Below, in pieces: positions 15,901 through 24,186 of a stretch of DNA of 36,092 nucleotides. The notes under the pieces are model-generated. The model saw only the letters and a list, made by a program, of their open reading frames with translations, had not been told where the DNA came from and made no database searches. Every line of letters begins with the position of its first letter. The stretch's first letter is position 1. Both the position numbers and the translations under genes were made by a program. The DNA lies in assembly GCA_038242095.1 (NCBI GenBank), contig JBBSSJ010000009.1, positions 1-36,092 on the forward strand, in the 5' to 3' direction. The DNA is from Persicitalea sp038242095. Lineage in GTDB: Bacteria; Bacteroidota; Bacteroidia; Cytophagales; Spirosomataceae.

Positions 15901-15961
15901 AATCAGGCGTCCTGATTCGTACCCAATTTGGGGAAGAAAAGTTTGATTCGTCAGCCGAATC
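15901..15961 (+). repeat. two adjacent hairpins after the methyltransferase gene
   Basis: AATCAGG-CGT-CCTGATT at 15901-15917 (7-bp stem, begins at the base after the stop codon) and GATTCG-TCAGC-CGAATC at 15945-15961 (6-bp stem). Both contain TGATTCGT, at 15913 and 15944. No U-run follows, so their role as terminators is doubtful. Confidence 0.5.
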
Positions 15962-16049
15962 CGCCTTCCAGTCGCTTGGAATGATTGTTTAATGTCGTCG
16001 GGGTAATACGTTATCATTACTCACAATCAAATACTAAACAGACATTACA

Positions 16050-16664
16050 ATGGATAATTTCACAGATTCAAACAAATTGCACGGTACTACGGAACTCGAC
16101 GCCAAAACCGGAACGATCACCGGCGTATTTCACGATAAGGACGACGCGGAAAAAGCGTATAACTCGCTCGTTGAGCGTGGCTATACCAAAGACGATATTT
16201 CAATTTTGATGTCGGATGAGACGCGCAAAACCAATTATAAAAATGTAGATGAGGACGATCGCTCCGAATTGGGCAACAAAGCCATGGAAGGTGCGGGTGT
16301 AGGTTCTGCTATCGGTGGTACCGCTGGTGCAATCGTAGGTGCCATTGCTGCCATCGGAACAGCCATCGCTATTCCCGGACTCGGTCTTGTCATTGCAGGT
16401 CCCATCGCCGCCGGTTTGGCTGGTGCTGGAGCAGGTGGATTGACGGGTGGTATCGTTGGTGCCCTGGTAGGTTCAGGTATTCCCGAGGAGCGCGCTGCGG
16501 TCTATAAGGAGAGCTTGGATAATGGCGGAATCGTGGTAGGCGTGAAAGCCCGCACGATGGACGAAGGTAATGCCATCACAAACGAGTGGAAAACCTACCG
16601 TGGCCGTAATATTCACACGGGTTGGGAGTCCAACAATTGGGCCGATACCAATCAAAAGTATTAA
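16050..16664 (+). CDS. glycine-zipper general-stress-type protein (GSP17M-like domain)
   Basis: 204 residues. The N-terminal part, about 21-60, reads TGVFHDKDDAEKAYNSLVERG with a following DDISILM strand, the layout of the general stress protein 17M (YflT-like) domain. Residues about 80-142 are a long Gly/Ala-rich hydrophobic segment with GxxxG repeats (glycine zipper) able to insert in a membrane or self-associate. The tail IPEERAAVYKESLDNGGIVVGVKA is typical of this family. Such proteins in Bacteroidota are linked to stress and desiccation by annotation only. A single-gene unit: 149-bp upstream region, perfect terminator downstream. Confidence 0.8.
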   Translation: MDNFTDSNKLHGTTELDAKTGTITGVFHDKDDAEKAYNSLVERGYTKDDISILMSDETRKTNYKNVDEDDRSELGNKAMEGAGVGSAIGGTAGAIVGAIAAIGTAIAIPGLGLVIAGPIAAGLAGAGAGGLTGGIVGALVGSGIPEERAAVYKESLDNGGIVVGVKARTMDEGNAITNEWKTYRGRNIHTGWESNNWADTNQKY

Positions 16665-16707
16665 GCTATCATTAAGCTTATGGTGTGCTTGAATTATGCA
16701 CCGATTT

Positions 16708-16745
16708 AAAAAAGGTCCTTTGTCAATTGACAAAGGACCTTTTTT
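16708..16745. terminator. bidirectional intrinsic terminator
   Basis: Perfect 38-nt palindrome: A6, then GGTCCTTTGTCAA mirrored as TTGACAAAGGACC, then T6. Strong stem with a T-run on both strands. It ends the stress-protein transcript 44 bp after its stop and isolates the next gene. Confidence 0.9.
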
Positions 16746-16816
16746 CTTTGTGGAGGTCGGAAAGGACAGTTTCCGCTCAGTTGCTTACCTTCGTTATTCA
16801 AATTATCAGCTAAAAT

Positions 16817-17455
16817 ATGATTCAAATAAAATCCTTTACTTTCGGCTCGTTTTCGGAAAATACCTATGTGCTTCACGATGAGACTAAAGAAGCAATTATC
16901 ATTGACCCCGGTGCTTACGAAACGCGGGAACATCAGCAGATTCTTGAATTCATCAAAGCGAACGACCTCAAACCTGTCGGTGTCTACAACACCCACGCCC
17001 ACATTGACCATGTGCTGGGGGTCGAAAAATTAAAAAGTACTTACGCGATTCCTTTTGCGTTGCATCGGTTGGATGAACCACTACTTAAAGCCGTCAAGAC
17101 GTACGCGCCCAATTACGGCTTCCCGGCTTTTACCGAACCCACCGTGGAGCGTTGGCTGGAAGCGGGCGATACCGTCACCTTTGGTAACTCGACCTTAGGG
17201 GTTATTTTCGTTCCGGGGCATGCGCCGGGCCATGTAGCTTTTGTGAGCGACGATCAGCACTTCGTTATTGGCGGCGATGTGCTGTTTCGCCAAAGTATAG
17301 GCCGCACCGATCTGCCCGGCGGCGACATGACAACGCTACTCAACAGTATCCGTACCCAGCTTTTCACCTTACCCGATGATTACACGGTTTATGCCGGACA
17401 TATGCAACCGACCACCATCGGTTTTGAAAAGAAGCATAATCCTTTCCTGAATTAA
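16817..17455 (+). CDS. MBL-fold metallo-hydrolase (glyoxalase II-like)
   Basis: 212 residues, no signal peptide. The metallo-beta-lactamase fold has motif T-H60-A-H62-I-D64-H65, the next metal His in GHAPGHV, Asp in GGDVLF and His in YAGHM. Length and FGSFSENTYVL start match the short glyoxalase-II-like family common in Bacteroidota, lacking the C-terminal substrate domain of true GloB. It probably hydrolyses a thioester or similar; the substrate is not determined. A TACCTTCG box at 16786-16793, close to the TAnnTTTG -7 consensus, lies 23 bp before the ATG. It is followed by pssA after 11 bp, so the two are probably co-transcribed. Confidence 0.92.
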   Translation: MIQIKSFTFGSFSENTYVLHDETKEAIIIDPGAYETREHQQILEFIKANDLKPVGVYNTHAHIDHVLGVEKLKSTYAIPFALHRLDEPLLKAVKTYAPNYGFPAFTEPTVERWLEAGDTVTFGNSTLGVIFVPGHAPGHVAFVSDDQHFVIGGDVLFRQSIGRTDLPGGDMTTLLNSIRTQLFTLPDDYTVYAGHMQPTTIGFEKKHNPFLN

Positions 17456-17466
17456 TCAGTTAGCCC

Positions 17467-18168
17467 ATGAAACGCCACATTCCTAACGCGCTGACTTGCG
17501 CCAATCTGCTCTGCGGCTGCGTGGGCATCGTGGAGGTTTTCCACAACAACATGCTGCTTTCGTGTGCTTTGATTGGCCTGGCCGCCGTGTTCGATTTTTT
17601 CGATGGCTTTGCGGCTCGGCTACTCAAGGTCAGTTCGCCCATCGGGAAGGAATTGGATTCGCTGGCTGATATGGTGACCTTCGGACTGTTGCCTGCTGTC
17701 ATCATTTACCAATTGCTGGTACGGGCGGTGCCGGGCGTTGAGGATCTGTGGATTCCCAATTTAGCTTTCATCATCGCGGTTTGTTCGGCGCTTAGGCTGG
17801 CCAAATTTAACATCGATCCGCGCCAAAGCGATTCTTTCATTGGGGTACCAACGCCGGCCAATGCATTGCTGATCGCCTCGTTGCCATTCATTCTGCGCAA
17901 CTATCCCGGTTGGGAACCGCTGATCGTCAACACAACGAATCTACTGGTGTTCTCGGCCCTCATGTCCTTCCTGCTAGTGGTGGAACTTCCGCTTTTTGCA
18001 CTGAAATTCAAATCTTTCGGCTGGGCGGGCAACGAGGTACGGTATGGTTTCCTGCTGGGATCGCTGGTCCTTTTGGTGCTGCTGGGCTTTTTGGCGGTGC
18101 CGTTGGTGGTGGCGCTATATGTATTGTTAAGTGCGGGAATTGCCTTATCGGCCAGAGTAAAAACGTAA
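17467..18168 (+). CDS. pssA: CDP-diacylglycerol-serine O-phosphatidyltransferase
   Basis: 233 residues. Membrane enzyme making phosphatidylserine from CDP-diacylglycerol and serine, the precursor of phosphatidylethanolamine. The CDP-alcohol phosphotransferase motif DG-x2-AR-x8-G-x3-D-x3-D is complete at D46-G47, A50-R51, G60, D64 and D68, with an extra D43 as usual. About six to eight hydrophobic segments span the rest. The N-terminus MKRHIPNALTCANL is typical of Bacteroidota PssA (type II). It lies 11 bp after the MBL hydrolase gene on the same strand. Substrate assigned by overall family resemblance; PgsA-like activity is much less likely. Confidence 0.93.
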   Translation: MKRHIPNALTCANLLCGCVGIVEVFHNNMLLSCALIGLAAVFDFFDGFAARLLKVSSPIGKELDSLADMVTFGLLPAVIIYQLLVRAVPGVEDLWIPNLAFIIAVCSALRLAKFNIDPRQSDSFIGVPTPANALLIASLPFILRNYPGWEPLIVNTTNLLVFSALMSFLLVVELPLFALKFKSFGWAGNEVRYGFLLGSLVLLVLLGFLAVPLVVALYVLLSAGIALSARVKT

Positions 18169-18310
18169 TCACTACCAAGTGTTTCAAGTATTCTTCTGAA
18201 TTGTTTTAAAAGGATGTTTTGCGGCTTATGATTGGTAAGCCCTGCAATTTGTTGCATTTTTGCAGTTCCAACACTATTCTTCAAAACCGATCACCCGTAC
18301 AGCGTTCACT

Positions 18311-18562
18311 ATGCAATTCGTCGCCGCCATCAACATCATGCCTATTAAGGAAATTCTCGACCCACAGGGCAAAGCCGTCAAATTGGGCTTGCATAACCTT
18401 GGGATCGATCAGGTCGACGACGTGCGCATTGGCAAGCACATCACCATTAGGTTGGAAGCCGCCGACGCCAGTGAAGCCGAGGCCAAGGTGAAGACCGCCT
18501 GTGAAAAGCTACTGGCCAACATCATTATGGAGGAGTACAGCTTCGAGGTGCAGCCCGACTGA
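18311..18562 (+). CDS. purS: phosphoribosylformylglycinamidine synthase subunit PurS
   Basis: 83 residues, the normal PurS size. It is the small subunit of the three-part FGAM synthase (PurS-PurQ-PurL) of purine synthesis; it bridges the glutaminase and synthetase and channels ammonia. Typical stretches: KEILDPQGKAVKLGLHNLG (close to the family's D-x2-G-x3 and LG core) and DVRIGKHITIRLEA. ATG 18311 begins the first beta strand; the open frame back to 18260 lies over a probable promoter (TTG at 18232, 20 nt, then a CATTTTTG -7-like box at 18255). purQ and purL are not adjacent, unlike the usual cluster. Confidence 0.93.
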   Translation: MQFVAAINIMPIKEILDPQGKAVKLGLHNLGIDQVDDVRIGKHITIRLEAADASEAEAKVKTACEKLLANIIMEEYSFEVQPD

Positions 18563-18707
18563 GGTACACCCTCATGTTGGTAAAAAAGGCAGCAATGTAA
18601 ATTAATAGCCTTGTGACATCCTTCTTTTTGGCTGACCTGTCCGAAGAGAAAGTGGGTAATCGTGTCAATTCTTCCCCGAACTCGTGCTAGCGAGCGGCCG
18701 CTATCGG

Positions 18708-19073
18708 TTAGTATTGTCCCGTGGCAAGCATCACCAGGGTGCAGGCGGTCACGGGCCTAATGTTTTTCTCAATAAGTAACTTCTCGAATTCTTCATTCTC
18801 GGTGCCGGGATTAAAGATCACCCGTTGCGGATTCAGCGACACGATGTAGTCGTAGTATTCGGGTTGATTTTGTGGCCCCACGTACATCGTAACGGTAACC
18901 ACTCCTTCTAATGGACTTTTTTGAGTACTGATCGGTTCGCTGGCGGTTTCTCCTTCTCGAAGCCCGATTTGCACGATTTCATGCCCGTATTTTTTCAGTC
19001 GATGGGCGGCAGCGTATGCGTAGCGTGCCGGATTGGTCGACGCGCCAATAATCAGGGTTTTGTTATTTTTCAT
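18708..19073 (-). CDS. CoA-binding domain protein (YccU-like)
   Basis: 121 residues. Rossmann-type CoA-binding domain: TLIIGASTNPARYAYAA near the N-terminus, HEIVQIG, YDYIVSLNPQRVIFNPGTENEEF and the final CTLVML. Family members bind coenzyme A; the cellular role is not defined. ATG 19073 is used because KNNKTLIIG is the first strand; the frame is open 20 codons upstream without conserved residues. It is convergent with purS. The 145-bp gap between them contains a GC-rich palindrome (AGCGGCCGCT, 18693-18702) but no T-run. Confidence 0.88.
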   Translation of the reverse strand: MKNNKTLIIGASTNPARYAYAAAHRLKKYGHEIVQIGLREGETASEPISTQKSPLEGVVTVTMYVGPQNQPEYYDYIVSLNPQRVIFNPGTENEEFEKLLIEKNIRPVTACTLVMLATGQY

Positions 19074-19340
19074 TTCACTATAGCGGTTATGATTAAAAAA
19101 AATAGCGTGGTCCAATTTTACTATAAAAGTCAATGATCAGGTAATCCTCCCGTCGGTAATACCAAGCGGGCCCAATACGATTAGTTAAAGTTTGTTTGAA
19201 CAAAATATTGTTAAAAATGTAGTGGAGTCATTACCTGTTAATTAATATTCGCCCCAGGGAACGCTTCAAATATAATTTGATCGGGAATGGTTATCGTTTT
19301 AAATCAGTGATTAATCAAAAATTTTCATAAGTACTCATTT

Positions 19341-19913
19341 ATGAAAGAAGGTGACAACAAGGATTACTGGAACGAGCAATGGGCTAAAATTGACTTTGGT
19401 TCTACAGAAGACAATCCCCATTACGAGGTATCCAACTACGGCCGTTTGCGAAGTTTTAAGTCCGATCCTCAACGGGGCGCTATCATTAAGGGCTCGGTTA
19501 TTCAAGGCTATCGTTCGCTTAACATCCGCACGAAGGACCGCAAGACGCTTAACCGATACGTGCATAAACTGGTGGCTGAAAACTTCGTGCCGCGGCACGA
19601 CGGGGCTGGGTTCGTCATTCATTTGGATTTTGAAAAACAAAATAACCATTTTGAGAACTTAAAGTGGGTCACCAAAGAAGAGATGAACCTGCATAATCGG
19701 GACAATCCAGCCCTTGTTAATCGGGTGCTTCCCAAGCGAACAAGTAACTATAAACTGACAGAAAGCAAAGTACGGATCATCAAGCGATTGCTCAAAAATG
19801 ATAACAATCGTCTTAAGATGATCGCTAAGCAATTTGGAATTACCCACACGCAGCTCAACCGAATCCGTTCGGGCGAAAACTGGAAACACGTTACGATCGA
19901 CAGTAACGATTAG
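19341..19913 (+). CDS. free-standing NUMOD4-HNH endonuclease-like protein with C-terminal HTH
   Basis: 190 residues. Residues about 14-65 match NUMOD4 (W-x-I, YEVSNYGRLRS, GSVIQGYRSLNI), a DNA-binding module of intron-type nucleases. About 70-112 is an HNH domain of the HNH_3 type (YVHKLVAENFVP, then IHLD, QNNHFENLKWVT) with H75, H94 and N101/N102 as likely active-site residues; the usual Asn before the second His is Ile. About 137-182 is a helix-turn-helix (YKLTESKVRIIKRLL, IAKQFGITHTQLNRI, ENW). No intron or intein surrounds it. It could be a selfish free-standing homing nuclease, a domesticated regulator or a phage remnant. The 267-bp upstream region is AT-rich with a TTTGTT-TG-AACAAA dyad at 19191-19204. 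The gene converges on the histidine kinase gene (28 bp). Confidence 0.85.
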   Translation: MKEGDNKDYWNEQWAKIDFGSTEDNPHYEVSNYGRLRSFKSDPQRGAIIKGSVIQGYRSLNIRTKDRKTLNRYVHKLVAENFVPRHDGAGFVIHLDFEKQNNHFENLKWVTKEEMNLHNRDNPALVNRVLPKRTSNYKLTESKVRIIKRLLKNDNNRLKMIAKQFGITHTQLNRIRSGENWKHVTIDSND

Positions 19914-19941
19914 CCCGGGTACTGGCCATGCTCATCTCATT

Positions 19942-22900
19942 TTACGCCGCAGGTTTCTTATTAGCTAAAGGCATCGACAAAAAGAACGTCGTTCCGGCAC
20001 CCTCGTGTGTTTCAAACCAAATGCTGCCACCCGCATACTCGATAATCCGCTTGGCCATTGCCAGACCCAATCCGGTGCTGTTTTGGCGGGTGGTAAAATT
20101 AGGCAGAAAGACCCGACTCTTAATGTTCTGAGCGATCCCTGAACCGTTGTCGCTAATCTCGATCATGACCATCTCGTTATGAATGTAAAGTCGCATACCT
20201 AATTCAGCGGAGCGCGAATCGGGAACCGACTGACTAGCGTTAATGATCAGATTATTGATACTGGCACTAAATTGCTTGCGATCCCCACTTACAAAGATAG
20301 GCCCGCGCGCCACCTCCTTCTGAAAGTTGATTGTCCGGTCGCCCGCGTAGAGTTCGTAAGCCGCGTGCAACACCGAGGTGACCTCGAATACCTCATTCTG
20401 CGGAGGGGGCATCTTGGCAATGTCCGAAAAGGATTGGGCGATATAGCCGATTTGTTCGATGATCGATTCCATTGCCCGCCCGACCTTTTCTAAAGCGTCG
20501 GGATCGTCGCGACTGATGGTGCGCTGAAGCTGCTGAAGTGTGAGCTTCATGGGAGTCAGCGGGTTTTTAATTTCGTGCGCCACTTGCCTGGCCATGTCGC
20601 GCCAGGCGGACTGCTTCTCATTGTTCGATAGCGCTTTTTTGCTCATTTCTAAATTGACCAGCATCTGATTGTACTTCCGCGTGAGCGCCCCGATTTCGTC
20701 GTTGGAATGCCAGGGCAGCGGCTCGTTGGGTTGGTTGAGGGAGGTAATGCTGATTTTGCGGGTTAGGGTACGTAATGGCTCGAGTAGCAAATTGGAGGCC
20801 AAATACGACACCAGCAGGAATACTAATAGCATGGCCGTAAATACGATAAGGATGGAAGCCACGATATCGATGATTTGTCGGTTGAGGCTGGGGATAGAAT
20901 CGAAAAAGGGAACACTGATGACACCCAGCAACCGCTGATCGTAGGATTTGAGGCCCGAATAGGCTGTTTTGTAGGATCTGTCGCCGAGAGATTCGTTCAG
21001 TAGCACCTGTCCTTCCTTCTGCTCGATGATCTGCTTGTGGGCCAGCGGGTTAATCAATTTGGAAAGCAGGCCGCTTTGGTACGCCAGAGGGTTGGACGAA
21101 AGCAACATGTGGCCCGTCGTGTCGTAAAGGTTTATGTCGAGCTGCGCGTCGCGCGCGATCTGCTGCACCTGTTGCTCGAAATACGCATTACTCATGCGAC
21201 CCTGCTCAAATTCGTCGAGATAGCCCAGCACGTTGGCTGAAATGTTGTGCGTGTTGCTTAGGTACGATTGCCGCTGGTTGGCCTCGTAGTTGTTGCCGAT
21301 AACTTTCAGCACGAAGAAAAGGACAATAAGCAAAGGCAGGATAAACGCCGCATTGAGCAACACCTGAAGCTTGGTCGAATAGGTGAGGGGTAAGTCCGCC
21401 AGCCCGTAACGTAACGCGTGGCCCGCAATGGCTAGCAACACCACCACGACCAGAATTAAATAAAGAAATGAAAAATTAGCCAGTAGCCCTTTCCATTCCC
21501 ACGAGATGGAAGATACCACCACACGGCGTCCCTGGTCGCCAGCTAGCCCGACATGCCGGTAGCCATTCAGGATGATTCCTTTTTCGTAAAGCGACGGATC
21601 GAGCAGTAGGCTGCCCGGAAATTTTCGTTCGTAATTATACGCTCCACTACTGTACTGCTGAATTTTATTTTCAAAAATGGCGTAGCTATACTCGCCGGTT
21701 TGCGGCACCTGCACGAAGCGTTCGTCAAGCGTGGTCTCGGGGTAACGGTCGCGGGATAGGGGACGGTTCTCTAGTAGATCCAGTACCAGGTAACCCAACG
21801 GGCGACTGCCGTCGGTAATTTCGATAAAGTCGAGGTATTGTTTCCTACGGATGGGTTTGGCCGCGTTTGCCGAGTCGGTTGAGGATAGCTCTGCTTCAGG
21901 GACGGTCCGTACCAGATATACGGTCGAGTCGGCGGTTTGGTACTCGGGCTTTCGGTAACGTTGCTCGTAAGCGGCATAATTACGGACGGATTCAGTATTG
22001 TCGAGTGCGGCGCCATTACCGTCGAACGACAGCACTTCAATGTCGTATTGGCTCAGGTATTGGTTGAGATAGTCTGCCCTAATGTGTTGTTGGATCAGTT
22101 CCCGTGCCAGCGGGTTTCCCTCCGAGAAGAGTCGCCGCAGGGTAGAATCCTTGGCAATCAGCCCTTCGTTGCGACGAAGCAAAAACTCCGTGTACAGGTC
22201 GTTGGCGCTCAAGAGCTGACTGCCGTAATCCTTCTTTTCCTGTATATCCTGCTTGATTTCCTGATTGCTTACGATGTAAGTGGTCATAAGGGCACATACG
22301 AGTGCGCCCACAAAATAGTACCCCGTGGTAGGATAGCGAAAACCATAAAATGCGCGCGGTAACCGGGTAAAGTAAAGCACCAGGAGGTAAGCCAAATGCA
22401 CCAGGAATACCCATTCGAACGGAATGTTGAGGCCCCAGGAGACAAACGCAGTAATGAAGGCACTCGCCAGCAGGATAGCCACCCCGCGGGGGCGGGAAGG
22501 GTTGAGCCGGATAAATACGCTCGCCACCAAATGGACGATCATGAAGTAAATTCCTGAGAGTGTCACGAAAACCAGCAACGCGGTCAGTTTCAGGGGGCTG
22601 AAACCAATGCTCAGCGTTATGTCCAAGATGAAGAACGACCTTTCGTAGATGTTGATCAATTCCCGGTAACACAGGTAATAAGCTACGTAGCTTACCAGCA
22701 AAATGAGAAGCGAAACCAGCATTTGAAAAGCCTTTCCGCTGCGGGTTAGTTTGCGGTAAGTGATCGTGCGGAAGTAGATGCCGTTGATGTACAGTAGTAC
22801 CAGCAACACGACCAAGGCGTTGAGCAGTAGGTCACCCAGCGAAGGGACCAACAGCGAGCTCCGGTAATTCTGCGGATTGAAAATCGTGCCTTCATGAAAA

Positions 22901-23688
22901 GCCATCGGTATGGAAAAGCGCAGCATGAGCCCCCGCACCACGATTAGGAAAAACAGCAGCACGGCCAGGCCCAGGGTGTAACGATGGCGGATGCGCAATC
23001 GTCTGACGGCCCCAACAACGTAAAGACCCAAAAACATAATCGCCAGGGAGATCAACACCAGGCATACCCTGGTGACCACCCGCGCATGGTAGGTCCTGGC
23101 GTCAGGCGGGTCGACGTAGAAAAGGGCTTCGCCTGTCCGGGCGCTGACTTCGCTACCACGACCCGGCGCAAGTTGCAAGGCTCGGGGTTTGATCGGAAAA
23201 ATCACTGGGTTGTAGGCTGATGCCGACAGGGATGGGTTGAGTATGCTTTTGGAATAAAGTTTGATAAGCATGAACAGCTCGTAGTTGCCGCTGGGTAATC
23301 GCTTACGCTGGGTGAGGATTAGGAACTGACCCTGAGGTGTCTCGATTGCCTGGGTGTCGCGCCGGGCCTGATTCAGGAAAGCATAATCGGGAGTGAAGCG
23401 ATAGTCCGACCAGAATATCAGCGTCGAGTCGCGGTAAAGGAAATAGGGATTGGGGCTGTCAATGAACAGGGTAGAAAATGGTTTTCCGTCGTCGATTGGC
23501 AGCAATCCCAAAATTTGGTTCATATCCTGTCGGGCCGTGAACAAGGCACGATCCAGGCGTTCCTCCACTGAATCGAGGTAGGTTTCGGGACCTGTGGCGC
23601 CTCGGCTGACCAAGAAAGAGCCAATGGCCCCCAACAGGGCCACCGTTGCCGCCAGTAAGAGGAAGTGCTTTTTTATGAATAGGAACAC
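19942..23688 (-). CDS. very large NtrY-like membrane sensor histidine kinase
   Basis: 1248 residues, about two to three times a usual kinase. One TM segment lies at about 7-27, then an extracytoplasmic stretch, a block of about eight hydrophobic helices (roughly residues 205-480), a second large extracytoplasmic region, two further TM segments bordering another periplasmic region, and HAMP at about 965-1010. The HisKA motif VAHEIKNPLTPMKLT has phospho-acceptor His1038 as in NtrY. HATPase_c has the N box NNLIINASQSV, G1 SDNGSGIA and G2 GLGLAMA. No receiver domain is attached and no response regulator is adjacent. The start is GTG 23688; no ATG occurs near the first TM. hesB-like lies upstream on the same strand (52 bp), so they may be co-transcribed. 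Signal unknown. Confidence 0.9.
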   Translation of the reverse strand: MFLFIKKHFLLLAATVALLGAIGSFLVSRGATGPETYLDSVEERLDRALFTARQDMNQILGLLPIDDGKPFSTLFIDSPNPYFLYRDSTLIFWSDYRFTPDYAFLNQARRDTQAIETPQGQFLILTQRKRLPSGNYELFMLIKLYSKSILNPSLSASAYNPVIFPIKPRALQLAPGRGSEVSARTGEALFYVDPPDARTYHARVVTRVCLVLISLAIMFLGLYVVGAVRRLRIRHRYTLGLAVLLFFLIVVRGLMLRFSIPMAFHEGTIFNPQNYRSSLLVPSLGDLLLNALVVLLVLLYINGIYFRTITYRKLTRSGKAFQMLVSLLILLVSYVAYYLCYRELINIYERSFFILDITLSIGFSPLKLTALLVFVTLSGIYFMIVHLVASVFIRLNPSRPRGVAILLASAFITAFVSWGLNIPFEWVFLVHLAYLLVLYFTRLPRAFYGFRYPTTGYYFVGALVCALMTTYIVSNQEIKQDIQEKKDYGSQLLSANDLYTEFLLRRNEGLIAKDSTLRRLFSEGNPLARELIQQHIRADYLNQYLSQYDIEVLSFDGNGAALDNTESVRNYAAYEQRYRKPEYQTADSTVYLVRTVPEAELSSTDSANAAKPIRRKQYLDFIEITDGSRPLGYLVLDLLENRPLSRDRYPETTLDERFVQVPQTGEYSYAIFENKIQQYSSGAYNYERKFPGSLLLDPSLYEKGIILNGYRHVGLAGDQGRRVVVSSISWEWKGLLANFSFLYLILVVVVLLAIAGHALRYGLADLPLTYSTKLQVLLNAAFILPLLIVLFFVLKVIGNNYEANQRQSYLSNTHNISANVLGYLDEFEQGRMSNAYFEQQVQQIARDAQLDINLYDTTGHMLLSSNPLAYQSGLLSKLINPLAHKQIIEQKEGQVLLNESLGDRSYKTAYSGLKSYDQRLLGVISVPFFDSIPSLNRQIIDIVASILIVFTAMLLVFLLVSYLASNLLLEPLRTLTRKISITSLNQPNEPLPWHSNDEIGALTRKYNQMLVNLEMSKKALSNNEKQSAWRDMARQVAHEIKNPLTPMKLTLQQLQRTISRDDPDALEKVGRAMESIIEQIGYIAQSFSDIAKMPPPQNEVFEVTSVLHAAYELYAGDRTINFQKEVARGPIFVSGDRKQFSASINNLIINASQSVPDSRSAELGMRLYIHNEMVMIEISDNGSGIAQNIKSRVFLPNFTTRQNSTGLGLAMAKRIIEYAGGSIWFETHEGAGTTFFLSMPLANKKPAA

Positions 23689-23740
23689 CGTTTTAGGGCT
23701 ATGAATAACCTAGGTAGGACCTAAAACCGTGCCAAAAAAG

Positions 23741-24139
23741 TCAGTCCGTTTTTTGCGCCTCCTGCCCCGAACCCGCGATGGTGAAACCCGCTTGCCGATC
23801 GTTTTCCTCGTAATCGATCTTTGCTCCCAGAACGTACATCAGGTGCATCCGGTCGATGATCACCCGGATGCCATCTACATGATACACCTGGTCACGCGCA
23901 GCGGCAACATCGAAGCCGAGCAAAAATGTCGCGCCGCAGCCACCGCCCCGCAGACCGATCCGCAGCCCGTAGGTAGCCGGAATTTTGTTGGCTGCAAGCG
24001 TCTCCATTATTTCCGCGCGGGCACGGGCCGTAATGCGAACCGGGGCCGCTAAATCGTTGTTAATCTCCGGCGCAACTTGGTCGGGAGAAGGCGTTATGTT
24101 CGTTTTATTCAAAATTAACCTGCTTTTTTGCGTACTCAT
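23741..24139 (-). CDS. HesB/IscA-like protein lacking the C-terminal CGCG motif
   Basis: 132 residues. The A-type iron-sulfur carrier fold is recognisable: ARAEIMETL, GLRIGLRGGGCGATF (Cys68), FDVAA, VIIDRMHLMYVLGAKIDYEE and GFTI. In canonical IscA/ErpA/SufA proteins a CGCG pair follows shortly after GF-x-I; here it reads AGSGQEAQ, and Cys68 is the only Cys in the protein. It also has an N-terminal extension of about 33 residues. It may still bind a cluster or iron through Cys68 and other ligands, or do something else. ATG 24139 is used. It precedes the histidine kinase gene by 52 bp on the same strand and is divergent from the next gene (47 bp). Confidence 0.82.
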   Translation of the reverse strand: MSTQKSRLILNKTNITPSPDQVAPEINNDLAAPVRITARARAEIMETLAANKIPATYGLRIGLRGGGCGATFLLGFDVAAARDQVYHVDGIRVIIDRMHLMYVLGAKIDYEENDRQAGFTIAGSGQEAQKTD

Positions 24140-24186
24140 GGCCAGGGCATCGAATTTGCCCGCCTTCTTACGCCTAACAAATCCTT

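Noticed and set aside
18681..18710. NheI/NotI-like sites (GCTAGC, GCGGCCGC) close together, suggesting a vector or engineered junction.
   Set aside because: Flanking sequence is ordinary and continues into native genes on both sides; GC-rich palindromes like this occur by chance, and no vector sequence is seen.
52..24139. PorX and the giant kinase as a two-component pair.
   Set aside because: Known PorY kinases are about 400 residues; the kinase here is NtrY-like and lies 18 kb away, so nothing in the sequence supports pairing.
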